A DNA stretch of 64,000 nucleotides from positions 115,378-179,377 of the forward strand of contig NZ_JALNMJ010000013.1 of NCBI RefSeq assembly GCF_023156505.1. Reading direction: 5' to 3'. Made by a program: the position numbers and the translations under genes. Numbering within the stretch: position 1 is the first letter of the stretch; every line of letters starts with the position of its first letter. Positions 1 to 8,745 of the stretch are shown piece by piece. This DNA is from Roseibium sediminicola. Its GTDB lineage: Bacteria > Pseudomonadota > Alphaproteobacteria > Rhizobiales > Stappiaceae. The notes below the pieces were generated by a model. The model was not told the DNA's origin. It saw nothing but the letters and a program-made list of their open reading frames with translations, and searched no databases.

Positions 1-1117
1 TGTCGCGCGTGATCGTGCCACGGACAAAAGCCCGGTCCGCATTCATGTGCAGCACTTCAACCGCTTCACGCACCACCAGATGGGTTCCGTCGTCCGGCGC
101 GTCCACAAGCGTCAACAAGGTCCAGAGCCCACGCGGCCCCTCCTTGAGCGAAGCAGCCGGAACCCAGTAGCCGGGCGATGCGACATGTTCTTCAACGCTC
201 AGCTCGGCAAGCTGACCGAACCCCGGCAGGGCCGGCGGCGCTTCCAGCTCGAACAAGGCCTCGATGGTGCGGGTGCGGGTCTGAAGATCCGGGCGCAGGC
301 CGGCGAACCGGGCCTTGAAAGGCTGTCCGCCGATCTCGATCGTGAATGTCCCGTCCGGATCCAGACTTTTGACGACATCCGGCGCAAGGCCGATGCGCAC
401 GGTCGGCCGGGCGCTTTCCAGCACCGACAGCACCGGCTGACCGGGCGTCGCGGTCGCGCCTTCATCCAGGAGACGTGCGCCGACGCGCCCGCCAAACGGG
501 GACCTCAGCACCGATTTGTCCAGATTGATGTCGATCGCCTCGATGGCGGCGTCGATCTGCGCAAGGCTCGCGTTCAGACGGCTGAGGGCCAGGCGCGCCT
601 GGTCGAGAACTTCGTCGCTGACATGACCGGCCTTCTGCAGCTTGCGGCGGCGGTCCAGCGTCAATTGCGCCAGCTCCAGATCACTCTCCGCGGCCGACCG
701 GTTGGCCTGCTGCCGGCGGCGTTCCGCCTCGAGTGACCTGGTATCGAGTCTCGCAATGATATCGCCGGCACCCACCGTACCGCCTTCGTCGGCCATGATC
801 TCACGGATGGTACCGGTGAGTTCAAAGGCCAGATCGGTCTGCCGTGCCGGCTCCAACCGGCCGGTGAACCTGCGGGCGACGTCATATCCGGCTTGAAAAT
901 CCGGCCGGAACGCAGCCACTTCGATCAGCGGCGCGGCGCTGATCTGCGGCTTTTCTTCCGCGCGCATCTGGATGGTGGTGACGCCCAGCATCACCGCGGC
1001 AACAGCGAGCGCCGAGTTGACTGAAAACGTGGTGAGGCTGAGGAGGCCTCTTGCAAGGCGCTTGAGGCGGCCTGAACCGCTCCCCTGCCCGTCGGCTTCA
1101 TCCACTTTGTCCCGCAT
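1..1117 (-). CDS. RND efflux periplasmic adaptor (HlyD/MFP family), 3' end outside the window
   Basis: The frame begins at an ATG at 1117 and stays open to the window edge, giving about 372 residues without the C-terminus. One hydrophobic segment (about residues 25-47) anchors it in the inner membrane. It is followed by a lipoyl-like half (RFTGRLEPARQTDLAF), an alpha-helical hairpin rich in Arg, Gln and Leu, the second lipoyl half (LRSPFGGRVGARLLDEGA) and a beta-barrel. This order is typical of membrane fusion proteins that join an RND pump to an outer-membrane channel. The pump gene is expected beyond the left edge. The gene is divergent from a tetR-family gene, with a palindrome between them, so repression by that regulator is likely. 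Substrate unknown. Confidence 0.85.
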   Translation of the reverse strand, partial: MRDKVDEADGQGSGSGRLKRLARGLLSLTTFSVNSALAVAAVMLGVTTIQMRAEEKPQISAAPLIEVAAFRPDFQAGYDVARRFTGRLEPARQTDLAFELTGTIREIMADEGGTVGAGDIIARLDTRSLEAERRRQQANRSAAESDLELAQLTLDRRRKLQKAGHVSDEVLDQARLALSRLNASLAQIDAAIEAIDINLDKSVLRSPFGGRVGARLLDEGATATPGQPVLSVLESARPTVRIGLAPDVVKSLDPDGTFTIEIGGQPFKARFAGLRPDLQTRTRTIEALFELEAPPALPGFGQLAELSVEEHVASPGYWVPAASLKEGPRGLWTLLTLVDAPDDGTHLVVREAVEVLHMNADRAFVRGTITRD

Positions 1118-1218
1118 GGCCACGCCCTCATCCTTTGTCTGGCGGTCTTTGTCTGGCGGTGTCGCCGAGCCGTTTCGGGCCGAGCCCAATGTGAACAGCT
1201 CTAACTATGTTATCGTTG

Positions 1219-1232
1219 CTAACATATGTTAG
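1219..1232. promoter_or_regulatory. Probable TetR-family operator in the divergent promoter region
   Basis: CTAACATATGTTAG is a perfect 14-bp palindrome. A degenerate copy (CTAACTATGTTA) lies just to its left at 1201-1212. Both sit between the divergent efflux adaptor and tetR-family genes, which suits a site controlling both promoters. Binding is inferred. Confidence 0.6.
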
Positions 1233-1283
1233 AAGAATTAACTTTCGCAAGGACTCACAGGCAAAAAAGAAACGGACCCATCG

Positions 1284-1913
1284 ATGGCCAAGGCCAAAAT
1301 CCAGAAAAAGACCGGCTACCATCACGGCGATCTGCGCGGCCAGCTGATCTCCGCCGCGCGGGACCTGATCGAGGAACACGGCCCGGACGGGTTTTCCATG
1401 TCCGATGCCTGCCGGCTGGCGGGCGTCAGCAATGCCGCGCCCTACCGCCATTTCAAATCGAAGGAAGACCTCCTGACCGAGGTTGCGATGGACGGGCTTG
1501 CCCGGCTCGGCGCGCAGATGGAACAACATGCGGCCGAATATCCGCGCGGCACGGTCCAGTCCCTCGCCGCCATCGGACGGACCTATGTGCAATTCGCCAT
1601 GCGCGAGCAGCATACCTTTCGGCTGATGTTCAGCACCAAGTCCCATGCCGGCCGGATCGAGGAGCTGAAAACCGTCGGCCGCGGCGCCTATGGTGTGCTT
1701 CTGCGGGAGGTGGCGCGCTATCTCGGCGAGGACGACATCACGGAAGAGGTTCTCCAGGCCGCCTTCCCGCTCTGGACCCAGGTCCATGGCCTGTCGTTCC
1801 TTGCCATTGACGGCAAGCTCGACGTTACCGCCTTTCCGGTCGACATCGATCAGTCGATCCTGCTGGCGACCGAACGCCTGTTGCCACCCCGGCCCGAACC
1901 GCAAGGCTCTTGA
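1284..1913 (+). CDS. TetR/AcrR-family transcriptional regulator
   Basis: A 209-residue protein of typical TetR length. The N-terminal DNA-binding domain (about residues 15-62) contains the helix-turn-helix stretch MSDACRLAGVSNAAPYRHF followed by KSKEDLL, the usual TetR signature. The rest is the variable helical ligand and dimer domain. It is divergent from the RND adaptor and probably represses it, releasing on binding a toxic compound. The ligand cannot be read from the sequence. Confidence 0.88.
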   Translation: MAKAKIQKKTGYHHGDLRGQLISAARDLIEEHGPDGFSMSDACRLAGVSNAAPYRHFKSKEDLLTEVAMDGLARLGAQMEQHAAEYPRGTVQSLAAIGRTYVQFAMREQHTFRLMFSTKSHAGRIEELKTVGRGAYGVLLREVARYLGEDDITEEVLQAAFPLWTQVHGLSFLAIDGKLDVTAFPVDIDQSILLATERLLPPRPEPQGS

Positions 1914-1994
1914 CCCGGCGCGGACCTGCGCCTAAGCCAGCGGAACCCTGAAACACCTCCTTCCCGGCTCCTGTGGGAGCGTCCGGAGCACCCA

Positions 1995-2822
1995 ATGCCG
2001 CAACAGCGCACAGGCGCGGTGAAACAGATCACCAGCCACGCCAATCCGATCGTCAAGGAAATCAAAGGGCTTGTCGCCCAGCGCAAGCACCGCAGTCAGT
2101 CGGGCCTGTTTGTCGCCGAGGGCCTGAAACTGGCGACTGACGCGCTTGAGGCCGGCTGGGGCGTGCGATATCTCGCCCTCGGCCCGGAGGCGCGCGACAA
2201 TCCGGTTGCGCAAAAGGCAGCGGCGACCGCAAAGGCGCGCGGCGCGCTGATCCTGGAAGTCTCGACCGCGGTGATGTCGGCCATGACCCGCAAGGACAAC
2301 CCGCAAATGGTTGTCGGGGTCTATGAACAAAACATGCTTGGTGCCAAGGACATCGACCCCACCGGGACAACGCTTTGGGTGGCCCTCGACCGGGTGCGCG
2401 ATCCGGGCAATCTCGGCACGATCATCCGCACAGTCGACGCGGTCGGCGGCGCCGGTGTGATGCTGGTCGGCGACTGCACCGATCCCTTTGCCGTCGAAGC
2501 CGTGCGCGCCACCATGGGCTCGCTGTTTCATGTGCCCCTTGCCAAGATGAGCAAGGACGAGTTCAAGGCGCTCGCCGGCAAATGGCCGGGCACCGTCGCC
2601 GCGACCCATCTCAAAGGCGCCGTCGATTACCGGGAGCCGGATTATTCCGAGCCCGCCCTTTTGGTCATGGGCAACGAGCAGAAGGGCCTCGAAGACGACA
2701 TGGCCGCCGCCTGCCCCACCCTGATCCGCATTCCGCAGGTCGGTCAGGCGGACAGCCTCAACCTGGCGGTCGCCACCGGCATCGCCCTTTATGAAATCCG
2801 CCGCAAGCATCTGGAGCTTTGA
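1995..2822 (+). CDS. TrmH/SpoU-family RNA 2'-O-methyltransferase
   Basis: 275 residues. An N-terminal RNA-binding substrate domain (about 10-115, with the FVAEGLKLATDAL element) precedes a SPOUT knot domain. The three SpoU motifs are all present: DPGNLGTIIRT near residue 137, VMGNEQKGL near 224, and IPQVGQADSLNLAVA near 246. These form the SAM-binding trefoil knot. The family methylates ribose in rRNA or tRNA. The target nucleotide cannot be assigned. The next gene starts with a GTG four bases after the stop, so the two are probably co-transcribed. Confidence 0.9.
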   Translation: MPQQRTGAVKQITSHANPIVKEIKGLVAQRKHRSQSGLFVAEGLKLATDALEAGWGVRYLALGPEARDNPVAQKAAATAKARGALILEVSTAVMSAMTRKDNPQMVVGVYEQNMLGAKDIDPTGTTLWVALDRVRDPGNLGTIIRTVDAVGGAGVMLVGDCTDPFAVEAVRATMGSLFHVPLAKMSKDEFKALAGKWPGTVAATHLKGAVDYREPDYSEPALLVMGNEQKGLEDDMAAACPTLIRIPQVGQADSLNLAVATGIALYEIRRKHLEL

Positions 2823-2825
2823 CAC

Positions 2826-3683
2826 GTGAGACTGTTCGTATTCGGCGCTGGCTTTTCCTCCAGGGCGTTCATCAAGGAGACCCGCGAAAAGTTCGACTGG
2901 ATCGGCGGCACGACCCGGTCCGCAGAGAAAGCCCAGGCCCTGAAAGACATGGGAGTCGAGCCGTTTCTTTTTGACGGCGAAACGCCGGGAGACGGCATTT
3001 CGGCCTCCCTGGCAACGGCAACCCATGTACTGGTGTCGATTGCGCCCAACGAGACCGGGGATCCGGTTCTGACGCAGCACGGCGATGACCTTGCCAAAGG
3101 CCGCCCCGACTGGATCGGCTATCTCTCCACCGTCGGCGTCTACGGCAATCATGACGGCGCCTGGGTGGACGAGGAAACGCCCTGCAAACCGGTCTCCAAA
3201 CGCTCGGTGCAGCGGGTGGCCGCGGAACAGGCCTGGCTGGAGTTTGCCGAAGCGAATGGCCTGCCGGTCCAGATCTTCCGCCTGTCCGGCATTTACGGCC
3301 CCGGCCGCAACGCCTTCGAGAATTTCAAAAAGGGCACGGCGCGGCGGCTGGTCAAACCCGGCCAGGTGTTCAACCGCATTCATGTGGCCGACATCGCCGG
3401 TGCCTTGAGCGCGGCCCTGGCGACCCCCTCGACCCGGATCTTCAACGTGACCGACGATGAACCCGCTCCGCCCCAGGACGTTGTCGCATATGCCGCCGAA
3501 CTGCTGGGCGTCGAGGCGCCGCCGGAGATCCCCTTCGAGACCGCGGACCTGTCACCTATGGCGCGCTCCTTCTACGGCGAGAACAAGCGCGTCTCGAACC
3601 AGCGCGTCAAGGACGAGCTGGGCTATGCATTCCGCTATCCGGACTACCGGATTGCCCTGAAGGCCCTGCTCGAAACAGTGTGA
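2826..3683 (+). CDS. NAD(P)-binding SDR/epimerase-like protein (YeeZ type)
   Basis: 285 residues from a GTG start, four bases after the RNA methyltransferase stop. The N-terminal FVFGAGFSSRAF is a Rossmann beta-alpha-beta with a glycine pattern slightly different from GxxGxxG. LSTVGVYGNHDGAWVDEE and RLSGIYGPGRN resemble the extended SDR active-site and substrate segments, although the canonical YxxxK is not obvious (KPVSKRSVQRVAAEQAW lies at that place). YeeZ-type proteins have no settled substrate. Reductase or epimerase activity is inferred from fold only. Confidence 0.75.
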   Translation: MRLFVFGAGFSSRAFIKETREKFDWIGGTTRSAEKAQALKDMGVEPFLFDGETPGDGISASLATATHVLVSIAPNETGDPVLTQHGDDLAKGRPDWIGYLSTVGVYGNHDGAWVDEETPCKPVSKRSVQRVAAEQAWLEFAEANGLPVQIFRLSGIYGPGRNAFENFKKGTARRLVKPGQVFNRIHVADIAGALSAALATPSTRIFNVTDDEPAPPQDVVAYAAELLGVEAPPEIPFETADLSPMARSFYGENKRVSNQRVKDELGYAFRYPDYRIALKALLETV

Positions 3684-3700
3684 CTGCAACGAACAGGACC

Positions 3701-3734
3701 GGTAAACGGCACTCCATGTTGTGTGCCGCTTACC
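3701..3734. terminator. Bidirectional terminator between convergent genes
   Basis: GGTAAACGGCAC and GTGCCGCTTACC form a 12-bp stem with one G-T pair. It lies between the SDR gene and the convergent peroxiredoxin gene. There is no long T-run on either side. Confidence 0.5.
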
Positions 3735-3746
3735 GTCATGGTGCCG

Positions 3747-4382
3747 TTATTTCGGCTGCGGCACGACGCGCAGATAGGGCTTCAGGGTCTTCCAGCCTTC
3801 CGGGAATTTTTCCTTGGCCTCTTCGTCGGAAACGGCCGGGACGATGATCACGTCCTCGCCAGACACCCAGTTGGCCGGCGTCGCCACCTTGTGGTTGGCT
3901 GTCAGCTGCAGGCTGTCGATCACGCGGATGACCTCGTCGAAATTGCGGCCGGTGGAAGCCGGGTATTCGATCTTGAGCTTGATCTTCTTGTCCGGTCCGA
4001 TCACGAACAGCGACCGCACGGTCAGCGTGTCATTGGCATTCGGATGGATCATGCCGTAGGCGGTGGCGACCGTGCGCGCCGGATCGGCGATCAGCGGAAA
4101 GTTCAGGGCGACGCCCTGCGTTTCCTCGATGTCGCCCACCCAGGCGCGATGATCCTCGATCGGATCGACGGACACACCAAAGACCTTGACGCCACGCGCT
4201 TCGAACTTGTCTTTCAGCTTCGCGGTCATACCCAGTTCAGTGGTGCAAACCGGCGTGAAATCCTTGGGGTGGGAAAACAGGACCGCCCAGGAACCTTCTA
4301 TGGCGTCGTGGAAGCGGAGTGGACCTTCTGTGGTGTCGACCTCGAAATCCGGAGCCTCGTCACCGATCAGCAATGCAGACAT
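3747..4382 (-). CDS. 1-Cys peroxiredoxin (Prx6 type)
   Basis: 211 residues, starting at the ATG at 4382, preceded by AAGGAGAG. A longer in-frame reading upstream has no ribosome site and no family support. HPKDFTPVCTTEL holds the peroxidatic Cys at about residue 46 in the PxxxT/SxxC active site. The long C-terminal domain (PANWVSGEDVIIVP, KFPEGWKTLKPYLR) is specific to the Prx6/AhpE-like 1-Cys group. The enzyme reduces hydrogen peroxide or organic hydroperoxides in the cytoplasm. Convergent with the SDR gene. Confidence 0.92.
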   Translation of the reverse strand: MSALLIGDEAPDFEVDTTEGPLRFHDAIEGSWAVLFSHPKDFTPVCTTELGMTAKLKDKFEARGVKVFGVSVDPIEDHRAWVGDIEETQGVALNFPLIADPARTVATAYGMIHPNANDTLTVRSLFVIGPDKKIKLKIEYPASTGRNFDEVIRVIDSLQLTANHKVATPANWVSGEDVIIVPAVSDEEAKEKFPEGWKTLKPYLRVVPQPK

Positions 4383-4616
4383 GAATGCTCTCCTTACCTG
4401 AAAAGATCCGCGACAGGAGATCGCGGAAGGAAACTTGCGGTCGCAGCGGGAAAAGTTGTGCGATGCTGCGCCACACCCTTCAGCGTCTGGACACAAATGT
4501 CCATACCCTACATGCCGCAGCCCCGGAGGCTTGACGGTTCAATGCAAAGACACCAGCTTTGCACCAGAACAAAAATGCAATTTGCAAAAGATTCAGAAAC
4601 TTCAAGGGAGGAGCGC

Positions 4617-5075
4617 ATGGACACCTGGCGCGTTTATTTGTCCGGTGAGATTCATACCGACTGGCGCGAGCGGATCATGGAAGGCGCCAAGGCGCTGGAC
4701 CTGCCGGTGGCGTTTTCCGCCCCCGTGACCGACCATGATGCCAGCGACGATTGCGGTGCGGTCATCCTGGGCGGCGAGGACCAGAAATTCTGGTACGACC
4801 ACAAGGGTGCCAAGATGAATGCGATCCGGACCCGCAGCCAGATCGAGAAGGCCGACATCGTCGTGGTGCGTTTCGGCGACAAGTACAAGCAGTGGAACGC
4901 CGCCTTCGACGCCGGTTATGCCTCCGCGCTCGGCAAATCGCTGATCGTGCTGCATGATCCCTCGCTGACCCACCCGCTCAAGGAAGTGGACGCGGCAGCC
5001 CTTGCGGTCGCGGAAACATCAGAGCAAGTGGTCGCGATCCTCAAATATGTCATTCAGGGCAAACTGGATCGCTAA
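4617..5075 (+). CDS. YtoQ-family protein
   Basis: 152 residues, starting at an ATG preceded by GGGAGGAG. An open frame runs far upstream through the peroxiredoxin region, but only from here does the protein look real. WRVYLSGEIHTDWR, GGEDQKFWYDHKGAKMNAIR and RFGDKYKQWNAAFDAGYA are hallmarks of the small YtoQ family, which resembles nucleoside 2-deoxyribosyltransferase-like folds. Function unknown. Divergent from the peroxiredoxin gene. Confidence 0.8.
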   Translation: MDTWRVYLSGEIHTDWRERIMEGAKALDLPVAFSAPVTDHDASDDCGAVILGGEDQKFWYDHKGAKMNAIRTRSQIEKADIVVVRFGDKYKQWNAAFDAGYASALGKSLIVLHDPSLTHPLKEVDAAALAVAETSEQVVAILKYVIQGKLDR

Positions 5076-5386
5076 TCTGACACGATAATCTGGAGCTTAT
5101 CCCCTTCGGATTGGCTCCAAGTCTTGAAATTAACAAATTCATTACCATACTAAGAGACACTGTGAAAAAGCCCGCGCTTGTTAGCCGGGCAACCAGACCC
5201 CAGCCATCGAGGACCTGCACTTGAATGTGACGCAGTCCGTTTTGACTGCGCATCGTCGTGTTTATGGTCGGCCCGGATCTGGCAAGTACTTTAGTATTAT
5301 CTGAAACGCTGTCATCAAGGCGTTGAAAAAGACGGCTAGACGTGCCGGTTACATGCCTTGATGCAAAAGATTGGAAAGAAGACTCC
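5076..5386. other. 311-bp intergenic region upstream of the cold-shock gene, with hairpins
   Basis: No coding sequence is supported here. A perfect 7-bp hairpin lies at 5231-5250 (CGCAGTC / GACTGCG). On the minus strand a GC stem followed by TTTTTC lies at 5165-5190, resembling an intrinsic terminator pointing left. The region could be the long 5' leader of the cold-shock gene, or hold a small RNA on the minus strand. Confidence 0.4.
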
Positions 5387-5587
5387 ATGCTGCATGGAAA
5401 CGTAAAATGGTTCGACACGCGCCGAGGTATCGGCACGATCGAACCCCAGGACGGCGAGGACATTCTCGTCGACATCACGGCCCTGCGCCGGTCGGGCATC
5501 GACACTCTGAAGGAAGGCCAGCTTGTGGCTTTCGATCTGGAGTGGCGCCGCGGTCAGATGGTGGCTGAAGACCTGAAAGTGCTGTAA
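5387..5587 (+). CDS. Divergent cold-shock-domain protein
   Basis: 66 residues, starting at the ATG at 5387 behind GGAAAGAAG. The beginning (GNVKWFD) and the overall length fit a CspA-type OB-fold that binds single-stranded RNA or DNA. The two RNA-binding motifs are altered: RNP1, normally KGFGFI, reads RGIGTI, and RNP2, normally close to VFVHF, reads ILVDI. The stacking aromatics are therefore missing while the first Trp is kept. Single gene followed by a terminator. The fold is confident; nucleic-acid chaperone activity is doubtful. Confidence 0.8.
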   Translation: MLHGNVKWFDTRRGIGTIEPQDGEDILVDITALRRSGIDTLKEGQLVAFDLEWRRGQMVAEDLKVL

Positions 5588-5610
5588 CGTAACAGCGTCT
5601 TTCCGGCACC

Positions 5611-5635
5611 AAGGGCGGTTCGACTGCCCTTTTTT
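5611..5635 (+). terminator. Intrinsic terminator of the cold-shock gene
   Basis: AAGGGC...GCCCTTTTTT forms a short stem followed by a T-run, 24 bp after the stop codon and ending 15 bp before the next start codon. Confidence 0.7.
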
Positions 5636-5649
5636 ATTGGGGGAACGCG

Positions 5650-6948
5650 ATGCGGATCGATGCCAGACTGCAGGAAGGGATCAAGGCCCACCGAAGCGGC
5701 AATCTGGAGGCGGCGCTGGCCGCCTACAAGGACGTTCTCACCGAAGATCCCGATCACGCGGACGGCCTGCATTTCCTCGGGCTTTTGCATTTCGACGCCG
5801 GCAAACCCGACAATGCCATCATCCTGATCCGCAAATCCCTGGACCAGAATGACCGCAACGCCGCTGCTTACAACAATCTCGGCAACATCCTGAAACTGTC
5901 GGAGAGGTCCGATGAGGCCCTGGAGGCCTATGTGCACGCGGTCGAGATCGAGCCGCGCCACGAAGACGCCTGGAGCAACATCAACCGGATGCTGGAAGGC
6001 GCCACCAACAATGACGACCTGCTGCCGATCCTGACCGAGATCGTTCGTTTGGACCCTGAAAACCCGAATGCCTGGCACAATTACGGCTTGTCTCTGATGC
6101 TGGCCGGTCACCGCGATGAGGCCGCCGACGCGCTGGAGCGCTGCCTGAAATTCGGCGCCGATGTCTGGTCCGACCCGATCTGGCACGCGCGCGTTCTATG
6201 TGCCCTCGGCCGTCAAGACCGGGCGATCGAGCATCTGGAAAAGCTCGCCGCCGCGGATCCTGACAATGCGGTCGTGCGCTATCAGCTGGCCGCGGTGCGC
6301 GGCGACGACATGGACCAGGCGCCGGAGGACTATGTCAAAACCCATTTCGACAGTTTCTCCGACAGCTTCGACGAGGTGCTGAAGAACCTTGGTTACCGCG
6401 CTCCCGAGCTGGTCGCAGAAGAAGTTGCCGCGCTTGCGGCCGGGCGAACCGAGCCGTTCGCGGACGTGGTTGACCTCGGCTGCGGCACCGGCCTGTGCGG
6501 ACCCCTTATCCGTGCGCATTGCGCGCGCCTAACGGGCATCGACCTGTCCCCGGGCATGCTGCAGAAGGCCGCCGGGCTGGAGGTCTACGATTTTCTCGTC
6601 GAGGGCGAGCTGGTCGGGTTCCTGAACTCGGACCTGCCGACCCGCTTCGACCTCGCGGTCTGTGTGGACACGCTGTGTTATCTCGGTGACTTGCAGCCTT
6701 TCATGCACGCATTGTTCGCCGCGCTGAAGCCAGGCGGTGTACAAATCGCCAGCGTCGAGCACCTCGCAGATGACACCGGTCCGGATTATCGGGTCGATCC
6801 GACGGGCCGGTATGCGCACACACCGGCCTATCTCCGTGCCTGCTCAGAGGAGGCCGGGCTGATCTACGAAGGCGAAAAGCCCGTGGTTCTCCGCCAGGAA
6901 CTCGGCAGTGAGGTGCATGGCCTCGTCTTCCATGTTCGCAGGCCCTAG
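5650..6948 (+). CDS. TPR-repeat / SAM-dependent methyltransferase fusion
   Basis: 432 residues. Residues 1-215 hold about five TPR units (for example AAAYNNLGNILKLSERSDEALEAYVHAVEIEP). Residues 225-430 are a class I methyltransferase with the SAM motif VVDLGCGTGLCGP near 276, ARLTGIDLSPGMLQKA as motif II, and LAVCVDTLCYLGD near the catalytic face. Bacterial proteins of this architecture are annotated as TPR methyltransferases, probably recruiting a protein substrate through the repeats. The next gene is a radical SAM protein in the same direction. Substrate unknown. Confidence 0.85.
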   Translation: MRIDARLQEGIKAHRSGNLEAALAAYKDVLTEDPDHADGLHFLGLLHFDAGKPDNAIILIRKSLDQNDRNAAAYNNLGNILKLSERSDEALEAYVHAVEIEPRHEDAWSNINRMLEGATNNDDLLPILTEIVRLDPENPNAWHNYGLSLMLAGHRDEAADALERCLKFGADVWSDPIWHARVLCALGRQDRAIEHLEKLAAADPDNAVVRYQLAAVRGDDMDQAPEDYVKTHFDSFSDSFDEVLKNLGYRAPELVAEEVAALAAGRTEPFADVVDLGCGTGLCGPLIRAHCARLTGIDLSPGMLQKAAGLEVYDFLVEGELVGFLNSDLPTRFDLAVCVDTLCYLGDLQPFMHALFAALKPGGVQIASVEHLADDTGPDYRVDPTGRYAHTPAYLRACSEEAGLIYEGEKPVVLRQELGSEVHGLVFHVRRP

Positions 6949-7083
6949 GTATTCAGACATGACACCGAACCTTGCGGATTGGATCCTGGAAACAAATTGG
7001 ATCAGGAATAGGCGGTTGTACCACGCCGGAAAGTTGTTACGTTGTCGCCACTGGGGACAGATGTCCGTCTGAAGGGATCGTGC

Positions 7084-8685
7084 ATGTCGCAATGCAATGT
7101 TTTGTTGGTTTACCCGCGTTTTAACGCTGGATCATTCTGGAACTACGGCGCCACCTGCGAGATGGTCGGCGCCAAATATCCGGCTCCGCCGCTCGGGCTG
7201 ATCACCGTGGCCGCCATGCTGCCGGAGGGATGGAATGTTCGCCTGGTCGACCGCAACACCGGCGAATTGACCGATAGCGATTTCGACTGGGCCGACATGA
7301 TCATGACCGGCGGCATGCTGCCCCAGCAGGCCGATTGCCTCAGTGTCATCCGCCAGGCTCAGGAAAAGGGCATTCCCGTCGCGGTCGGCGGCCCGGACGC
7401 GACATCCTCTCCCGAAGTCTACGAAGCTGCGGATTTCCTGGTGCTCGGCGAAGCCGAAGGCATTCTCAATACGTTCATTGACGCCTGGAACGAAGGCGCC
7501 CGCAAAGGCCGCTTCACCGCCGAGAAGTTCAAGGCGGACGTCACTTCCAGCCCGATCCCGCGCTTCGACCTCCTGAAATTCGAGGACTATGTCCAGATCG
7601 GGGTGCAATATTCGCGCGGCTGCCCGTTCACCTGCGAATTCTGCGACATCATCGAGCTTTACGGCCGCGTGCCGCGCACCAAGACCAACGACCAGATCCT
7701 GGCTGAACTCGACCGGCTCTATGAGCTCGGCTACCGCGGTCATGTCGATTTCGTCGATGATAACCTGATCGGCAACAAGAAGGCCGTGAAGGGCTTCCTG
7801 CCCGAGCTCGCCAAATGGCAGAAGGCCCGCAAATATCCGTTCGAAATGTCCACCGAGGCATCGCTCAATCTCGCCGATGACGAGGCGCTTTTGAAGATGA
7901 TGCAGGACGCGGGCTATTTCTCCGTCTTCATCGGCATCGAAAGCCCGGATCCGGACGTGCTGGTCGCCACGCGCAAAAAGCAGAACACCCGCCGCGACAT
8001 CGCCAAGAGCGTCCACAAGATCTACGAGGCGGGCATCTTCGTGCTGGCCGGCTTCATCGTCGGCTTCGACGAGGAGAACGACAGGGTGGCCGACGAGATC
8101 TCGGCGCTGATCGAGGAGGCGGCCATCCCCGTGGCCATGACCGGACTGCTTTACGCCCTGCCGAACACCCAGCTAACCCGGCGCCTCGCCAAGGAAGGCC
8201 GTCTGCACGCGGATTTCGCCACCGACGACCCGGACACCGAACATGGCGACCAGTGCACCGCCGGGCTCAATTTCTCCACGGTGCGTCCGCGCGAACAGAT
8301 CCTGGAAGACTTCAAGCAGATCATCGACCGTGTCTACGGTCCGGAAGCCTATTTCGGCCGGGTCCAGAGGGTCGCATCGATGCTCGACATGAGCGGTGCC
8401 AACGGATCGATCTTTGGTGCAGGGTTCTTCCACGACATCAAGCAGTTCGGCCGGCTGATGTATGCCATGACCTTCAAGGAGACCACCTATCGCTGGCCCT
8501 TCTGGAAGACCTTGATCAAGACCGCCTTCACCAATTTCAACGCCATCAAGCCGGTGATGATGATGCTGGCGCTCTATGTTCACCTTGGCCCGTTCTCGCG
8601 CTTCGTGATCGCTCAGATCGACAAGCAGATCGCCGACATCGAAAAAGGCCATTGGCAACAACCCACTCTGGTCGCGGCCGAATAG
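7084..8685 (+). CDS. B12-binding radical SAM protein (HpnP-like, with DUF4070)
   Basis: 533 residues from an ATG preceded by AAGGGA; an upstream in-frame ATG at 7042 lacks a ribosome site. An N-terminal cobalamin-binding Rossmann domain (about 1-150, with LVYPRFN, PPLGLITVAAML and DMIMTGGM) precedes a radical SAM domain whose cluster ligands are C180, C184 and C187 in RGCPFTCEFCDII. A C-terminal DUF4070-like domain follows (VQRVASMLD, FGRLMYAM). The family includes the hopanoid C-2 methylase HpnP and other B12-dependent methyltransferases. No hopanoid genes are nearby, so the substrate is open. Confidence 0.85.
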   Translation: MSQCNVLLVYPRFNAGSFWNYGATCEMVGAKYPAPPLGLITVAAMLPEGWNVRLVDRNTGELTDSDFDWADMIMTGGMLPQQADCLSVIRQAQEKGIPVAVGGPDATSSPEVYEAADFLVLGEAEGILNTFIDAWNEGARKGRFTAEKFKADVTSSPIPRFDLLKFEDYVQIGVQYSRGCPFTCEFCDIIELYGRVPRTKTNDQILAELDRLYELGYRGHVDFVDDNLIGNKKAVKGFLPELAKWQKARKYPFEMSTEASLNLADDEALLKMMQDAGYFSVFIGIESPDPDVLVATRKKQNTRRDIAKSVHKIYEAGIFVLAGFIVGFDEENDRVADEISALIEEAAIPVAMTGLLYALPNTQLTRRLAKEGRLHADFATDDPDTEHGDQCTAGLNFSTVRPREQILEDFKQIIDRVYGPEAYFGRVQRVASMLDMSGANGSIFGAGFFHDIKQFGRLMYAMTFKETTYRWPFWKTLIKTAFTNFNAIKPVMMMLALYVHLGPFSRFVIAQIDKQIADIEKGHWQQPTLVAAE

Positions 8686-8700
8686 GTCGGCTATGAGAAG

Positions 8701-8722
8701 CGAGCCGCCTTCCGGCTCGTTT
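8701..8722 (+). terminator. Hairpin terminator after the radical SAM gene
   Basis: CGAGCCG / CGGCTCG is a perfect 7-bp stem with a 5-nt loop followed by TTTC, 15 bp after the stop codon. Confidence 0.6.
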
Positions 8723-8745
8723 CAACCAGCATCCAGGAAATTCCT

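Noticed and set aside
1932..3383. A 483-codon minus-strand frame opposite the RNA methyltransferase and SDR genes
   Set aside because: Both plus-strand genes have clear motifs; the minus translation has none.
3723..4616. Long N-terminal extension of the YtoQ-family frame
   Set aside because: It runs antisense through the peroxiredoxin gene. The family match and the ribosome site both begin at 4617.
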